A stretch of 64,000 nucleotides of DNA, from the NCBI RefSeq assembly GCF_030419005.1, contig NZ_CP106951.1, positions 3,534,001 through 3,598,000 on the forward strand. The letters are read 5' to 3'. This document shows positions 43,054 through 52,234 of the stretch, in pieces. The notes beneath the pieces are model-generated. The model was not told the DNA's origin. It ran no database searches and saw only the letters and a program-made list of their open reading frames with translations. Each line of letters opens with the position of its first letter. Position 1 is the first letter of the stretch. Both the position numbers and the translations under genes were made by a program. The stretch comes from Eleftheria terrae (GTDB taxonomy: Bacteria > Pseudomonadota > Gammaproteobacteria > Burkholderiales > Burkholderiaceae_C).

Positions 43054-43515
43054 ATGGACACCTTCCTCCGTTCCCGCAAGCGCCCGCCGGGCGGGCTGGA
43101 CCTGGGCCCCGACGAGCGCATCCGGCGGCGCACCGAGGCGCACCTGGCCGAGGCCGCCCAGCGCGGGCCGCAGTACATCGAGCGACGGCTGGTGGAGCTG
43201 GATGAGGAGTGGGACATCGAGCGCTGGCTGGAAACCGCCGCCGCGTCGGTGAGCCTGGCCGGCGCCGCGCTCGGTGCGACCGTGGACCGCAAGTGGTTCC
43301 TGGTGCCGGCGGTGGTGGCCGGCTTCCTGCTGCAGCACGCGCTGCAGGGCTGGTGCCCGCCGCTGCCGCTGCTGCGGCGCCTCGGCGTGCGCACCGCCGA
43401 CGAGATCCACCAGGAGCGCTACGCGCTGAAGGCCTTGCGCGGCGATTTCGCGGGCGTGGCCTCCCCGGAGGTCATGCACAGCGTGGACGAGTTGATGTAC
43501 GCCACCCGGCACTGA
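43054..43515 (+). CDS. DUF2892 (YgaP-type membrane domain) protein
   Basis: A 153-residue protein. The cytoplasmic N-terminal part has an acidic/basic YIERRLVELDEEWDIERWLETAAA. Two membrane segments follow (ASVSLAGAALGATVD; FLVPAVVAGFLLQHALQGWCPPLPLLRRLG), then GVRTADEIHQERYALKALRGDFAGV. This is the DUF2892 pattern with the conserved cysteine in QGWCPP. The function is unknown. It is divergent from the SDR-marC unit. Confidence 0.8.
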   Translation: MDTFLRSRKRPPGGLDLGPDERIRRRTEAHLAEAAQRGPQYIERRLVELDEEWDIERWLETAAASVSLAGAALGATVDRKWFLVPAVVAGFLLQHALQGWCPPLPLLRRLGVRTADEIHQERYALKALRGDFAGVASPEVMHSVDELMYATRH

Positions 43516-43938
43516 CGCATCGGCGCCACAACTTCCCGGCGGTGTTGCATCGTTGCCACGTTTGAGTGTGCTGGGCAGGTGCCGGCCTGCTTGCCCTGGA
43601 ACGACCGTTCAATCGACGATCAGGGGACACATCAGCAAGCCACGTGCGCAGGTTGAACGCTGTCAGGTCCGTAACTACGCTCGTTTCACGCGCGAAGTGC
43701 CGAAAGTGTCTGCCAACTTCTGCGGCGAAAGTGTGTGCTTTTATCGCACTCCTTTAGTCGGGCATTCGAACTATTTCACTCATTTCATTCGCGTGTAGAA
43801 ATCCATTTCCAGATCGTACTAGGTAAAAACATTAATTCTCCTTAATGCGGGGTCCTCTCACCATCCGCCCCGAGGACGTGAACGACTTTCCCTCGAAGAA
43901 GTGAAAGCGGCGGTCCTCGGATCTAACTATCTGGAGAG
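43516..43938. promoter_or_regulatory. 423-bp AT-richer region and structured leader upstream of the porin
   Basis: This stretch is visibly poorer in GC than its surroundings, especially 43735-43850, as expected for a strong promoter. A long-range inverted repeat CCGAGGAC (43870-43877) and GTCCTCGG (43913-43920) closes just before the GGAG ribosome-binding site at 43932-43935. The porin mRNA therefore probably has a structured 5' leader. I cannot assign -35/-10 hexamers with confidence, and no gene is seen. Confidence 0.55.
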
Positions 43939-44877
43939 ATGAACGTGAGGACCACCCCCAAGCTCAAGCTGGCCGCTGTTGCCGCCCTGACCGCACTGCT
44001 GGCACCGGCCGCTTTTGCACAGGCATCGAATGTTCAGGTTTATGGTCGCGTGGACCTGGGCCTGCGCAAGGTCACCAGCGAGAAGCTGGCTGTCGAGCCG
44101 GGCTCGGGCAACCGCCTGGGCTTCAAAGGCGTCGAGGACCTGGGCAGCGGCCTGAGTGCCTTCTTCCACATGGAGCACCGCTTCAACGCCGACACCGGTG
44201 CGTCCCAGGACCCGTTCTGGACCGACGTCTCGGTGGTGGGCCTGCGTGGTGGTTTCGGTGAAGTGAAGCTGGGCCGCCAGGCGTCCCCCATCGACATGGC
44301 CACCGGCGGCGGCTATGAGGTCTACGACGGTGACACCGTGGGCGCTTCCTTCAGCCGCGCTGGCGCTGGCGAGACCAAGTGGGCGAACTCGGTGATGTAC
44401 ACCACCCCGGCCCTCGGCCCGGTCAGCCTGGCCGTCGGTAGCAGCCTGAAGGAAAGCACGGGCGCAGAGGCGAACAGCTACGGCGCGGCCCTGACCTACC
44501 TGGCCGGCCCGATCAAGGCCAGCGTGGCACTGCAGCAGAACCACGACAAGTCCGACAGCGTCGGCTTCGGCCTGAAGTACTCCGGCACCGGCTGGCGCAT
44601 CTATGGCACGGCCGCCCGCACCAAGGACATCGGCGGCGACGACGGTGCCAAGCAGACCGACCTGCAACTGAGCGGTGGCTTCGATGTCGGCACCGGCGAA
44701 CTGCGTGCCCTGTTCAACCACAGCAAGCTGGACGACGTGAAGACCCGCAAGTTCTCGGTGGGCTACTTCTACCCGCTGAGCAAGCGCACCTTCCTGTACA
44801 CCGACGTGGCGCGCCAGAAGACCGACGACCAGAAGTCGAGGAACGGCATCGACTTCGGCATGCGCCACGATTTCTGA
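43939..44877 (+). CDS. Gram-negative porin (Omp32-like)
   Basis: A 312-residue protein with signal peptide MNVRTTPKLKLAAVAALTAL ending near AFA-QA. The mature N-terminus SNVQVYGRVDLGLRKVT is typical of Burkholderiales trimeric porins. Further strands include SRAGAGETKWANSVMYTTP, GFGEVKLGRQASPIDM with the loop-3-like segment, and the C-terminal NGIDFGMRHDF with terminal phenylalanine. It forms a diffusion channel in the outer membrane. At 312 residues it is shorter than many relatives. A strong intrinsic terminator follows. Confidence 0.93.
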   Translation: MNVRTTPKLKLAAVAALTALLAPAAFAQASNVQVYGRVDLGLRKVTSEKLAVEPGSGNRLGFKGVEDLGSGLSAFFHMEHRFNADTGASQDPFWTDVSVVGLRGGFGEVKLGRQASPIDMATGGGYEVYDGDTVGASFSRAGAGETKWANSVMYTTPALGPVSLAVGSSLKESTGAEANSYGAALTYLAGPIKASVALQQNHDKSDSVGFGLKYSGTGWRIYGTAARTKDIGGDDGAKQTDLQLSGGFDVGTGELRALFNHSKLDDVKTRKFSVGYFYPLSKRTFLYTDVARQKTDDQKSRNGIDFGMRHDF

Positions 44878-44932
44878 TCGCTGGCACGAGAGCGAGTGAG
44901 CGGGTCACCCCCTCCGGGATGACTCGAGTTTG

Positions 44933-44959
44933 AGGGGTTCCTGCGGGAACCCCTTTTTT
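44933..44959 (+). terminator. Intrinsic terminator of the porin gene
   Basis: A perfect GGGGTTCC/GGAACCCC stem (44934-44941 with 44946-44953) and a four-base loop are followed directly by a T6 run, 56 bp after the porin stop codon. Confidence 0.93.
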
Positions 44960-45045
44960 GTTGCGGCAGCCGCCGACCGGCTGGCGCGGTGAACGGCACC
45001 GCTGGCCCGCGCGGCACCGCCCCGCGGGCCGGGACGGCCTGCCGC

Positions 45046-46068
45046 TCAGCTGATCACCTGCACCTCGCCGCTCTTGAGCGACGCCGTCAGCGCCAGCCCG
45101 ATGCGGGTGGCCTCGGTCGCGTCCTGCAAGGTCAGCGGCACCGGCCTGCGGCCGCAACAGGCATCGACGAAGGCCTGCATCTCCTGCTCGAAGGCGTTGG
45201 CGAAGCGCTCGAAGAAGTCATCCACCGCCTGCTGGCGCACGCCATGGCGGTCGCTCAGCACCACCCGGTCACGCGCGGCGCCGGCGCCCACCAGCAGCTT
45301 GCCTTCGGTGCCGATGACCTCGGTGCTCGGCTCGTGGCCGTGCGCGAAGGTGCGCGAGGCATAGAACATCGCCCGTGCACCCCCCTCGAACTCGACGATG
45401 CCCATCGCGTTGTCCACGTCGCCCAGCGGCGCCAGGTCGTGGGGGACGGCGATGGTGCCGCTGGCAAAGGCACGTGTCGCCTTCGGCTGGCCGAGCATCC
45501 AGCGCGCAAGGTCGATGTCGTGCACGCTGCAGTCCATGAACAGGCCGCCGGAGCTGGGCGCAAAGCGCACGAAGAAGCCGGAGGGGTCGAGCCGGTCGCA
45601 GGTCTGCGAGCGCACCAGGAAGGGCCGCCCGATGCCGCCTTCGCTCACCTGCGCAAAGGCGTTCGCATAGCTCCTGTCGAAGCGCCGCACGAAGCCCACC
45701 ATCGCCACTTGCTGCGGGCGACCTGCGGCCACCGCCTCGACGCGCTCGCAGTCATGCAGGTTCAGCGCCAGTGGTTTCTCGATGAAGACATGCTTGCCCG
45801 CCTCCAGCGCCAGGATCGCCTGGTCGGCATGCAGGGCAGTGGGGGTGACCAGCACCACCGCGTCCAGCTCGGGGTCCTGCACGAGTTGCTCGTAGTGCTC
45901 GTACAGGCGCGCCACCCCGAGGGCGTCGCGCGCATGGACCAGCTCCTCGGGCACCGGGCTGCAGGCCGCGGCCAGGACGCAACCGCGGGTGCGGTGCACA
46001 AGGTTGTCGGCATGCCGGCGGCCCAGGCGGCCAAGGCCGGCGATGCCCAAGCGCAGGGCTTGAGGCAT
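45046..46068 (-). CDS. Gfo/Idh/MocA-family dehydrogenase, probable inositol dehydrogenase paralogue
   Basis: A 340-residue protein with N-terminal NAD-binding fold LRLGIAGLGRLGRRHADNL and the family lysine motif VFIEKPLALNLHDCERV near residue 98. The C-terminal domain has DCSVHDIDLARWMLGQ with the catalytic aspartate/histidine. It resembles scyllo- or myo-inositol dehydrogenases of the IolG/IolX/IolW group. It is the last gene of the minus-strand unit regulator-iolG-this gene, 100 bp after iolG. A role in interconverting inositol stereoisomers is inferred. Confidence 0.83.
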   Translation of the reverse strand: MPQALRLGIAGLGRLGRRHADNLVHRTRGCVLAAACSPVPEELVHARDALGVARLYEHYEQLVQDPELDAVVLVTPTALHADQAILALEAGKHVFIEKPLALNLHDCERVEAVAAGRPQQVAMVGFVRRFDRSYANAFAQVSEGGIGRPFLVRSQTCDRLDPSGFFVRFAPSSGGLFMDCSVHDIDLARWMLGQPKATRAFASGTIAVPHDLAPLGDVDNAMGIVEFEGGARAMFYASRTFAHGHEPSTEVIGTEGKLLVGAGAARDRVVLSDRHGVRQQAVDDFFERFANAFEQEMQAFVDACCGRRPVPLTLQDATEATRIGLALTASLKSGEVQVIS

Positions 46069-46168
46069 GGCAAAGCTCTCCAGTGAGGGGAAGGCAGCGG
46101 CCGCCGCTGCGGCGGCCGGACAGGCGGCAGGGAAGCGGTGGCCAGGCACTGTGCCCGGCCGCGCTGGC

Positions 46169-47164
46169 TCAGAGCCGCACCGGCTGGCCGCTCTGGTGCG
46201 ACAGCGCGGCTGCGTCGGCCAGCTTCTGCGCTGCCACGCCGTCGGCAATGGTGGTGCGCAAGGGCGCGCCGGTCTGCAGCGCGTCGAAGAAGTGCGCCAT
46301 CTCCAGCCGGTAGGCGTCGCGGTAGCGCTGCAGGAAGAAATGCTCGGGCTTGTCCGCATGCACGCCGCGGGCGTCCCACTGCAGCACCTCGCTCGGCCTG
46401 TGGTTGCCGCAGGCGAGCAGGCCCTGGCTGCCCAGCACCTCGAAGCGCTGGTCATAGCCATAGGCGGCGCGCCGCGAGGTGTTGATCTGGCACAGCCGGC
46501 CGCGCCGGGTGCGCAGCGTGACGGCGGTGCTGTCGATGTCGCCCACCTCGGCGATGCGCGGGTCCACCAGGCAGGAGCCGGTGGCGCTGATCCATTCGGC
46601 TTCGTCGCCATCGGCCGCGAGGATCCAGCGGAACACGTCGAAGTCGTGGATCAGCATGTCGCGGAAGATGCCGCCCGAGCCCTTCAGGTACTCCGCCGGC
46701 GGTGCGCCCGGATCGCGGCTGGTGATCACCAGCATCTCGGGCGTGCCGATCTCGCCGCGCTGCAGGCGTTCCTTCGCTTCGTTGAAGGTGGGATCGAAGC
46801 GGCGCTGGAAGCCGATCATGCAGGCCACGCCGGCCGCCTCCACCGCGCGTTGGCAGGCGTCGGCCCGCGGCACCGAGAGGTCCACCGGCTTCTCGCAGAA
46901 GATGTGCTTGCGTGCCGTGGCGGCCCGCGTGATCAGCTCGCTGTGCGTGTCGGTGGGCGAGGCGATGGCCACCACGTCGATGCTGCTGTCGTCGAACACC
47001 GCCTCGATGCTGCCCACCTGGGCACCGTGCTGCTGGGCCAGCGCCGCGGCGTTGTCGGCCACCGGGTCGCAGACGTACTTGAGGCGCACCCCGGACAGGG
47101 CGGCGATGTTGGCGGCATGGATGCGGCCGATGCGGCCGGCCCCGAAGATGGCGACGTTTTTCAT
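46169..47164 (-). CDS. iolG: myo-Inositol 2-dehydrogenase
   Basis: A 331-residue Gfo/Idh/MocA protein: Rossmann motif VAIFGAGRIGRIHAANIAAL, lysine motif HIFCEKPVDLSVPRADAC, and the IolG-specific blocks MIGFQRRFDPTFNEAKERL, LVITSRDPGAPPAEYLKGSGGIFRDMLIHDFDVFRWIL. IolG oxidises myo-inositol to 2-keto-myo-inositol with NAD, the first catabolic step. Its start overlaps the regulator's stop by four bases. The rest of the pathway lies across the divergent promoter. Confidence 0.93.
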   Translation of the reverse strand: MKNVAIFGAGRIGRIHAANIAALSGVRLKYVCDPVADNAAALAQQHGAQVGSIEAVFDDSSIDVVAIASPTDTHSELITRAATARKHIFCEKPVDLSVPRADACQRAVEAAGVACMIGFQRRFDPTFNEAKERLQRGEIGTPEMLVITSRDPGAPPAEYLKGSGGIFRDMLIHDFDVFRWILAADGDEAEWISATGSCLVDPRIAEVGDIDSTAVTLRTRRGRLCQINTSRRAAYGYDQRFEVLGSQGLLACGNHRPSEVLQWDARGVHADKPEHFFLQRYRDAYRLEMAHFFDALQTGAPLRTTIADGVAAQKLADAAALSHQSGQPVRL

Positions 47165-48036
47165 GCGTTGAGGCTGGAGGTGCGGGTGGTGGTGGGCTGG
47201 TAGGCAAGCTCCAGCCGGTAGGCCAGCGCAATGAACAGGCTCTGTGCCAGGCCCATGGTGCTGGTGAGGGAGCGGAAGCCGAGCACCGAGGTGTCCTGCA
47301 CCAGCAGCGTGGTGTGGGCCTCGCGGGCGAGGGCGCCCATGCGGCTGTCGGTGATGGCGATGAGCTTGGCGCCGCGCTGCACCGCGCTGTGCGCCACCGT
47401 CACCGTCTCCTCGGCATAGGGGGCGAAGGAGATGGCGATCATCACGTCGCCGCGGCGCACCGAGCGCACCTGGCCCTCATGCGTGCTGCCGAGCGCCGAG
47501 ACCAGCTGGATGCGCTTGTCGGTGTGCTGCAGCGCGTAGTCCAGGTAGGCCGCCACCGAAAAGGAGCGCCGCGAGCCGACGATCCAGATGGAGTCGGTCA
47601 TCGACAGCAGGTCCACCGCCTTCTTGAAGGCGGGCTCGTCCAGGCTGTTCTGCAGCTCCTGCATGCCGGCGATGCTGCCGGCCAGGAACTCGTGTGCGAT
47701 CTCGGTGCTGCTGAGCGAGCCGCCGCCCGACTCGATGACCTCGCGGATGCGGGCCTTGTAGTTGCGGCTCGGCGCGATCTGCTTGGCGATCACCTCGCGG
47801 AAGACCTTCTGCATCTCCGAGAAGCCGGAGAAGCCGAAATGCTTGGCGAAGCGCACCACCGCCGAGGGCTGCACGCCGCAGTTCGCCGCCACGTCCTGGA
47901 TGCCCTCCAGCCCCAGGTGGTCGCGGTGTTGCTCCACATAGCGGGCGATGACCTTGAGCTGGCGGCTCAAGCCCTCGAACTCGCTGGAGATGTGCTTCAT
48001 CAGCTGGTCGACGGTGCTGGGAGGAGAGGCGGGCAT
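47161..48036 (-). CDS. iolR: MurR/RpiR-family regulator of inositol genes
   Basis: A 291-residue protein with an N-terminal HTH_6 domain (LSRQLKVIARYVEQHRDHLGLEGIQDVAANCGVQPSAVVRFAKHFGFSGFSEMQKVF) and a C-terminal SIS sugar-phosphate-binding domain (IWIVGSRRSFSVAAYLDYAL, ISFAPYAEETVTVAHSAV). RpiR-type IolR repressors control inositol genes in rhizobia and related bacteria. Position between iolG and the inositol ABC transporter, with repeated operator-like motifs in the divergent gap, supports that role. The gene symbol is by context. Confidence 0.85.
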   Translation of the reverse strand: MPASPPSTVDQLMKHISSEFEGLSRQLKVIARYVEQHRDHLGLEGIQDVAANCGVQPSAVVRFAKHFGFSGFSEMQKVFREVIAKQIAPSRNYKARIREVIESGGGSLSSTEIAHEFLAGSIAGMQELQNSLDEPAFKKAVDLLSMTDSIWIVGSRRSFSVAAYLDYALQHTDKRIQLVSALGSTHEGQVRSVRRGDVMIAISFAPYAEETVTVAHSAVQRGAKLIAITDSRMGALAREAHTTLLVQDTSVLGFRSLTSTMGLAQSLFIALAYRLELAYQPTTTRTSSLNA

Positions 48037-48091
48037 GCGCGGCTCGTGCGTGGAAAAGTTTTATCAATTCTAGAAGTGCGCTGCCGTTTGT

Positions 48092-48135
48092 GGAAACGGG
48101 TTTTCCCGCAAGGCGGTAGTTGGAAATGTATTTGC
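48092..48135. promoter_or_regulatory. Operator-like pair next to iolR
   Basis: Motif 1 at 48092-48106 is GGAAA-CGGGT-TTTCC, a perfect dyad. Motif 2 at 48122-48135 is GGAAATGTATTTGC, starting exactly 30 bp later. They lie 56-99 bp upstream of the regulator start. The dyad resembles the GGAA-N6-TTCC motif described for rhizobial IolR. Confidence 0.6.
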
Positions 48136-48284
48136 GACCCGGGGCGCGCGGGGCGCGGCCGTTCAATCACGCTGCCACCGGGCTCTGCCGCGAGCCGATG
48201 CAGGGCCTCGCAAGCCGGGCGCCTGGTGCTGTAACGAAGGCACCGCAGGACAGGCCGGATCCCGCCGAGCCCGGATCTGGCATT

Positions 48285-48378
48285 AGAAACGGGTTTTCCC
48301 TAACGCCAGAACTTAGAATTCCATTTGCAAGAAGAGAAGCGCGTTTCTACAATCGCTTCGCAGGGAAACGACATTTGC
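48285..48378. promoter_or_regulatory. Operator-like cluster upstream of the inositol transporter
   Basis: Four motifs lie upstream of the binding-protein gene: 48285-48299 (AGAAA-CGGGT-TTTCC, sharing 15 identical bases with motif 1 from the second base on), 48315-48328 (AGAATTCCATTTGC), 48335-48348 (AGAAGCGCGTTTCT) and 48364-48378 (GGAAACGACATTTGC). The first two again begin exactly 30 bp apart, as in the iolR-proximal pair. This is consistent with multimeric repressor binding on one face of the helix. Confidence 0.6.
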
Positions 48379-48519
48379 AGATCGCCATCCCGGCTGCAGG
48401 ACAGCCAGGGTGGCATCGGGTCGATGCCCGGCGGCCACGGGCCTGTCCCGCCGCCGCGTGAACCACAGCCTGCCGCGATGTACGGCAGCACCCGTTCCAC
48501 CAGACCGAGAGGACGACAA

Positions 48520-49440
48520 ATGAAACGATGGACCGCCGCATTGGCCGCCGCGCTGATGTTCCCCCTGGCCGCCCTGGCCCAGACCAAGATCGGCGTCTCG
48601 ATGGCGCACTTCGACGACAACTTCCTCACCATCCTGCGGCAGGCCATGGCCAAGCATGCGGAGGGGCAGAAGGGCGTCAGCATCCATTTCGAGGACGCAC
48701 GCGGCGATGTCGGGCGGCAGGTCAACCAGGTGGAGACCTTCGTCTCGCAGAAGGTCTCGGCCATCATCGTCAACCCGGCCGACACCGCCGCCACCAAGCG
48801 CATGAGCGAGGCCGCCCGCAAGGCCGGCGTGCCCATCGTCTACGTGAACCGCCGGCCGGACGAGAAGATGGGCAACGGTGCGGTCTTCGTCGGCTCCGAC
48901 TCGCTCATCGCCGGCCGCCTGCAGATGGACTACCTGGCCAAGAAGCTGGAAGGCAAGGGCAACGTGGTGATCATGGTCGGCGAGCTGTCCACCGATGCCG
49001 CGCGTGACCGCACCAAGGGCGTCAAGGAAGTGGCGGCCAAGTACCCCGGCATCAAGATCATCGAGGAGCAGACCGCCAACTGGCAGCGCAACCAGGGCCT
49101 GGACCTGATGAGCAAGTGGATCAGCGCCGGCCTCAAGATCGATGCGGTGGCCTCCAACAACGACGAGATGGCCATCGGTGCGCTGCTGGCGATGCGCCAG
49201 GCCAAGGTGTCGCCGAAGAAGGTGCTGGTGGCCGGCGTCGACGCCACGCCTGACGCACTCACCGAGATGCAAAAGGGCGACCTCGCGGTGACGGTGTTCC
49301 AGAACGCCCGCGCCCAGGGTGTCAGCGCGGTCGAGGCGGCCATCAAGCTGTCCAAGGGCGACAAGAGCGTGCCGGCCGAGGTGATGATTCCCTACGAGCT
49401 GGTGACGCCCGAGAACTTCAAGAAGTACGCCTCCAACTGA
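48520..49440 (+). CDS. Sugar ABC transporter substrate-binding protein (inositol-type)
   Basis: A 306-residue protein: signal peptide [21 protein letters not shown], then a type I periplasmic binding fold ([98 protein letters not shown]). These fit the ribose/inositol binding protein family (IbpA/IatA-type). The gene opens the transporter-iolCDEB run downstream of the operator region. Specificity for inositol is inferred from neighbours. A hairpin follows its stop and may reduce downstream expression. Confidence 0.9.
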   Translation: MKRWTAALAAALMFPLAALAQTKIGVSMAHFDDNFLTILRQAMAKHAEGQKGVSIHFEDARGDVGRQVNQVETFVSQKVSAIIVNPADTAATKRMSEAARKAGVPIVYVNRRPDEKMGNGAVFVGSDSLIAGRLQMDYLAKKLEGKGNVVIMVGELSTDAARDRTKGVKEVAAKYPGIKIIEEQTANWQRNQGLDLMSKWISAGLKIDAVASNNDEMAIGALLAMRQAKVSPKKVLVAGVDATPDALTEMQKGDLAVTVFQNARAQGVSAVEAAIKLSKGDKSVPAEVMIPYELVTPENFKKYASN

Positions 49441-49450
49441 GGGGAGCGCT

Positions 49451-49493
49451 GAGGCCGCGGGGCTGGCGCCCCGCCGTTCCCGCGGCCTCTCTT
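49451..49493 (+). terminator. Hairpin between binding-protein and ATPase genes (partial terminator)
   Basis: Eleven-base arms GAGGCCGCGGG (49451-49461) and CCCGCGGCCTC (49479-49489) are followed by TCTTTT. It lies 10 bp after the binding-protein stop. Such hairpins in ABC operons usually protect the upstream mRNA or let only part of the transcripts continue, keeping binding protein in excess. Confidence 0.6.
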
Positions 49494-49558
49494 TTGATGC
49501 CACCGGTGTCCTGCGGGCCACCGCTGGCCCCCTCGCACCTGCCGCCCGAGGACCCACC

Positions 49559-51106
49559 GTGCCCACCGAACTGCTGGAGCGCCAGAGCGCCACCTCCCGT
49601 GCTGCCGACGACGACGTGCTGCTGTCGGCCCAGAACATCCGCAAGGCCTTTCCCGGCGTCGTGGCGCTGGACCGCGTGTCGCTGAAGATACGCGCCGGCC
49701 GCGTGCATGCCCTGATGGGCGAGAACGGCGCTGGCAAGTCGACGCTGATGAAGGTGCTCTCGGGCATCTACCGCCCTGACGGCGGCAGCCTGCTGCTGCG
49801 CGGGCAGCCGCTGGTGCTGAAGACGCCGCGCGACGCGCTGGACCGCGGCATCGCCATGATCCACCAGGAGCTGAACCTGCTGGCCGACATGACGGTGGCC
49901 GAGAACATCTTCATCGGCCGCGAGCCCCGCAACCGGCTCGGCCTGGTCGACCACCGCGCGCTGCACCGGCAGACCGAGGCACTGCTGCAGCGCCTGGGCC
50001 TGCACATCGACCCCGAGGTGGAGCTGGGCGAGCTGAGCATCGCCAACCGGCAGATGGTCGAGATCGCCAAGGCGGTGTCCTTCGATTCCGACGTGCTGAT
50101 CATGGACGAGCCCACCTCGGCCATCACCGACAAGGAGGTGGCGCACCTCTTTCGCATCATCGAAGACCTCAAGCGCCAGGGCAAGGCCATCGTCTACATC
50201 ACGCACAAGATGGACGAGGTGTTCCGCATCGCCGACGACATCTCGGTGTTCCGCGACGGCCGCCACATCGTCACCGGCGAGGCGAGCGAGTTCGACAACC
50301 GTTCACTGATCGCCGCCATGGTGGGCCGCGAGCTGAACCAGATCTTCCCCAAGCAGGTGGCCACCATCGGCGACGTCGTGCTGTCGGTGCGCGGCCTCAC
50401 GCGGCGTCCCGCCTTCCGCGACGTCAGCTTCGAGGTGCGGGCCGGCGAGATCCTGGGCCTGGCCGGGTTGATGGGCTCGGGCCGCACGGAGGTGGTGGAA
50501 GCCATCTTCGGGGTGACGCCCGCCGACGGCGGCGAGCTCTGCGTGGACGGCCGCTGCGTGCAGGTGCGCGAGCCGCGCGACGCCATCCGCCTGGGCATGG
50601 CCTTGCTGACCGAGGACCGCAAGAAGTCCGGCCTGTTCCTGTCGCTGACGGTGGGCGACAACATGGAGATCACCTCGCTGCACCGCCACGAGACCGCCGG
50701 CTTCGTGCGCCAGGCCGAGGTGCGCCAGCTGTGCGAAGGCATGCGGCGGCAGCTGCAGGTCAAGACACCGTCGCTGGACGAGACCATCGAGAACCTCAGC
50801 GGCGGCAACCAGCAGAAGGTGCTGATCGGCCGCTGGCTGCTCAACCAGCCGCGCATCCTCATCCTCGACGAGCCGACCCGCGGCATCGACGTCGGCGCCA
50901 AGGCCGAGATCCACAAGCTGATGACCTCGCTCGCTCAGGCGGGCGTGGCCATCGTGATGATCTCGTCGGAGCTGCCCGAGGTGATGGGCATGAGCGATCG
51001 CATCCTGGTGATGCACGAAGGCCGCGCCGCCGGCACGCTGGCGCGTGCCGAGTTCTCGCAGGAAAAGATCATGGCGCTCGCCTCCGGCGTGGGCGCCGCC
51101 GCCTGA
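49559..51106 (+). CDS. Sugar ABC transporter ATP-binding protein, two nucleotide-binding domains
   Basis: A 515-residue protein starting at a GTG at 49559. Domain 1 has Walker [10 protein letters not shown] at residues 54-62, signature [14 protein letters not shown] and Walker [13 protein letters not shown]. Domain 2 has the degenerate Walker [10 protein letters not shown] usual in this family, signature [15 protein letters not shown] and Walker [23 protein letters not shown]. This duplicated layout is that of RbsA/MglA-type and inositol IatA proteins. It powers import with the permease that overlaps its stop codon. Confidence 0.93.
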   Translation: MPTELLERQSATSRAADDDVLLSAQNIRKAFPGVVALDRVSLKIRAGRVHALMGENGAGKSTLMKVLSGIYRPDGGSLLLRGQPLVLKTPRDALDRGIAMIHQELNLLADMTVAENIFIGREPRNRLGLVDHRALHRQTEALLQRLGLHIDPEVELGELSIANRQMVEIAKAVSFDSDVLIMDEPTSAITDKEVAHLFRIIEDLKRQGKAIVYITHKMDEVFRIADDISVFRDGRHIVTGEASEFDNRSLIAAMVGRELNQIFPKQVATIGDVVLSVRGLTRRPAFRDVSFEVRAGEILGLAGLMGSGRTEVVEAIFGVTPADGGELCVDGRCVQVREPRDAIRLGMALLTEDRKKSGLFLSLTVGDNMEITSLHRHETAGFVRQAEVRQLCEGMRRQLQVKTPSLDETIENLSGGNQQKVLIGRWLLNQPRILILDEPTRGIDVGAKAEIHKLMTSLAQAGVAIVMISSELPEVMGMSDRILVMHEGRAAGTLARAEFSQEKIMALASGVGAAA

Positions 51107-52197
51107 TGGACATGCAGACCGTGAACCCGACCGCCGCCCCCGGGGCGGCCGGCAGCCGCGACAGGAGACCCCCCGCCATGCAGCTCACCCAAGCCACTCC
51201 CGCGCCCGAGGCGCCCTTCGCGCCACGCGCCCACCGCCGGTTGCCGCCCGAGCTCAGCATCGGCCTGGTGCTGATCGGCATCGCGCTGGGCTTCGAGGTG
51301 CTGGGCTGGATCGTGCGCGACCAGTCCTTCCTCTACAACCCGCAAGGCCTGCTCATCATGATCCTGCAGGTCTCGGAGATCGGCCTGCTGGCCATCGGCG
51401 TGACCATGGTGATCATCGCCGGCGGCATCGACCTGTCCTCGGGCTCGGTGGTGGCCTTGTCGGCCATCGTCGCGGCCAGCCTGGCGCAGGTGTCGGACTA
51501 CTCGCGGGCGGTGTACCCGTCGCTGACCGACCTGCCGGCGATCGTGCCAATGCTGGCCGGCATCGCGGTCGGTGGCCTGGTGGGCTTCATCAACGGCACG
51601 CTGGTGGTGAAGACGGCCATCCCGCCCTTCATCGTGACGCTGGGCATGATGGTCTCGGCCCGCGGCCTGGCCCGCTACTACACCCACGGCCAGCCGGTCA
51701 GCATGCTGAGCGACAGCTACCTGTGGATCGGCAGCGGCGCCATGCCGGTGATCGTCTTCCTCGGCACGGCCCTGGTCTTCCACCTGGTGCTGCGCTACAC
51801 CCGCTTCGGCAAGTGCACCTACGCGATCGGCGGCAACCCGGTGGCCGCCCGCGTCTCGGGCATCAACCTCAACAAGCACCTGGTGATGATCTACGTGCTG
51901 GCGGGGCTGCTGGCCGGGCTGGGCGGCGTCATCGCGTCCTCGCGGGCGCAAACCGGGCAGTCGGGCATGGGCATGTCCTATGAGCTCGATGCCATCGCCG
52001 CGGCCGTCATCGGCGGCACCAGCCTGTCCGGCGGGGTGGGGCGCATCACCGGCACCGTCATCGGCGCGCTGATCCTCGGGGTGATTTCCAGCGGCTTCAC
52101 CTTCCTGGGGGTGGACTCCTACATCCAGGAAATCATCAAGGGCGGGATCATCGTCGCCGCGGTGGTGGCCGACCAGATCCGCAAGAAGAAGCGCTGA
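51106..52197 (+). CDS. Sugar ABC transporter permease (inositol-type)
   Basis: A 363-residue protein from the ATG at 51106, which overlaps the ATPase stop (TGATG). Later in-frame ATGs at 51112 and 51178 are possible. An N-terminal tail of about 45 residues precedes about nine to ten membrane segments, with family motifs GVTMVIIAGGIDLSSGSVVALSAIVAA, FIVTLGMMVSARGLARYYTHG, GRYTRFGKCTYAIGGNPVAARVSGIN-like and LDAIAAAVIGGTSLSGGVGRI. This is the BPD_transp_2 type used by ribose and inositol transporters. Confidence 0.92.
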   Translation: MDMQTVNPTAAPGAAGSRDRRPPAMQLTQATPAPEAPFAPRAHRRLPPELSIGLVLIGIALGFEVLGWIVRDQSFLYNPQGLLIMILQVSEIGLLAIGVTMVIIAGGIDLSSGSVVALSAIVAASLAQVSDYSRAVYPSLTDLPAIVPMLAGIAVGGLVGFINGTLVVKTAIPPFIVTLGMMVSARGLARYYTHGQPVSMLSDSYLWIGSGAMPVIVFLGTALVFHLVLRYTRFGKCTYAIGGNPVAARVSGINLNKHLVMIYVLAGLLAGLGGVIASSRAQTGQSGMGMSYELDAIAAAVIGGTSLSGGVGRITGTVIGALILGVISSGFTFLGVDSYIQEIIKGGIIVAAVVADQIRKKKR

Positions 52198-52234
52198 ACG
52201 CCCGCAGACAGGGCCTTTCTCCGGAACAACCGCC

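Larger units (their letters stand above)
48037..48519. other. 483-bp divergent regulatory region of the inositol locus
   Basis: There is no credible gene here. It separates iolR (minus) from the inositol-binding-protein gene (plus) and contains six related RGAA(A)-N4/5-TTTSC-like motifs, annotated separately, and AT-richer tracts consistent with divergent promoters. Confidence 0.7.

Noticed and set aside
43561..43798. Short plus-strand frames in the porin upstream region
   Set aside because: They have no ribosome-binding site or conserved motif, and the region's composition fits a promoter and leader better.
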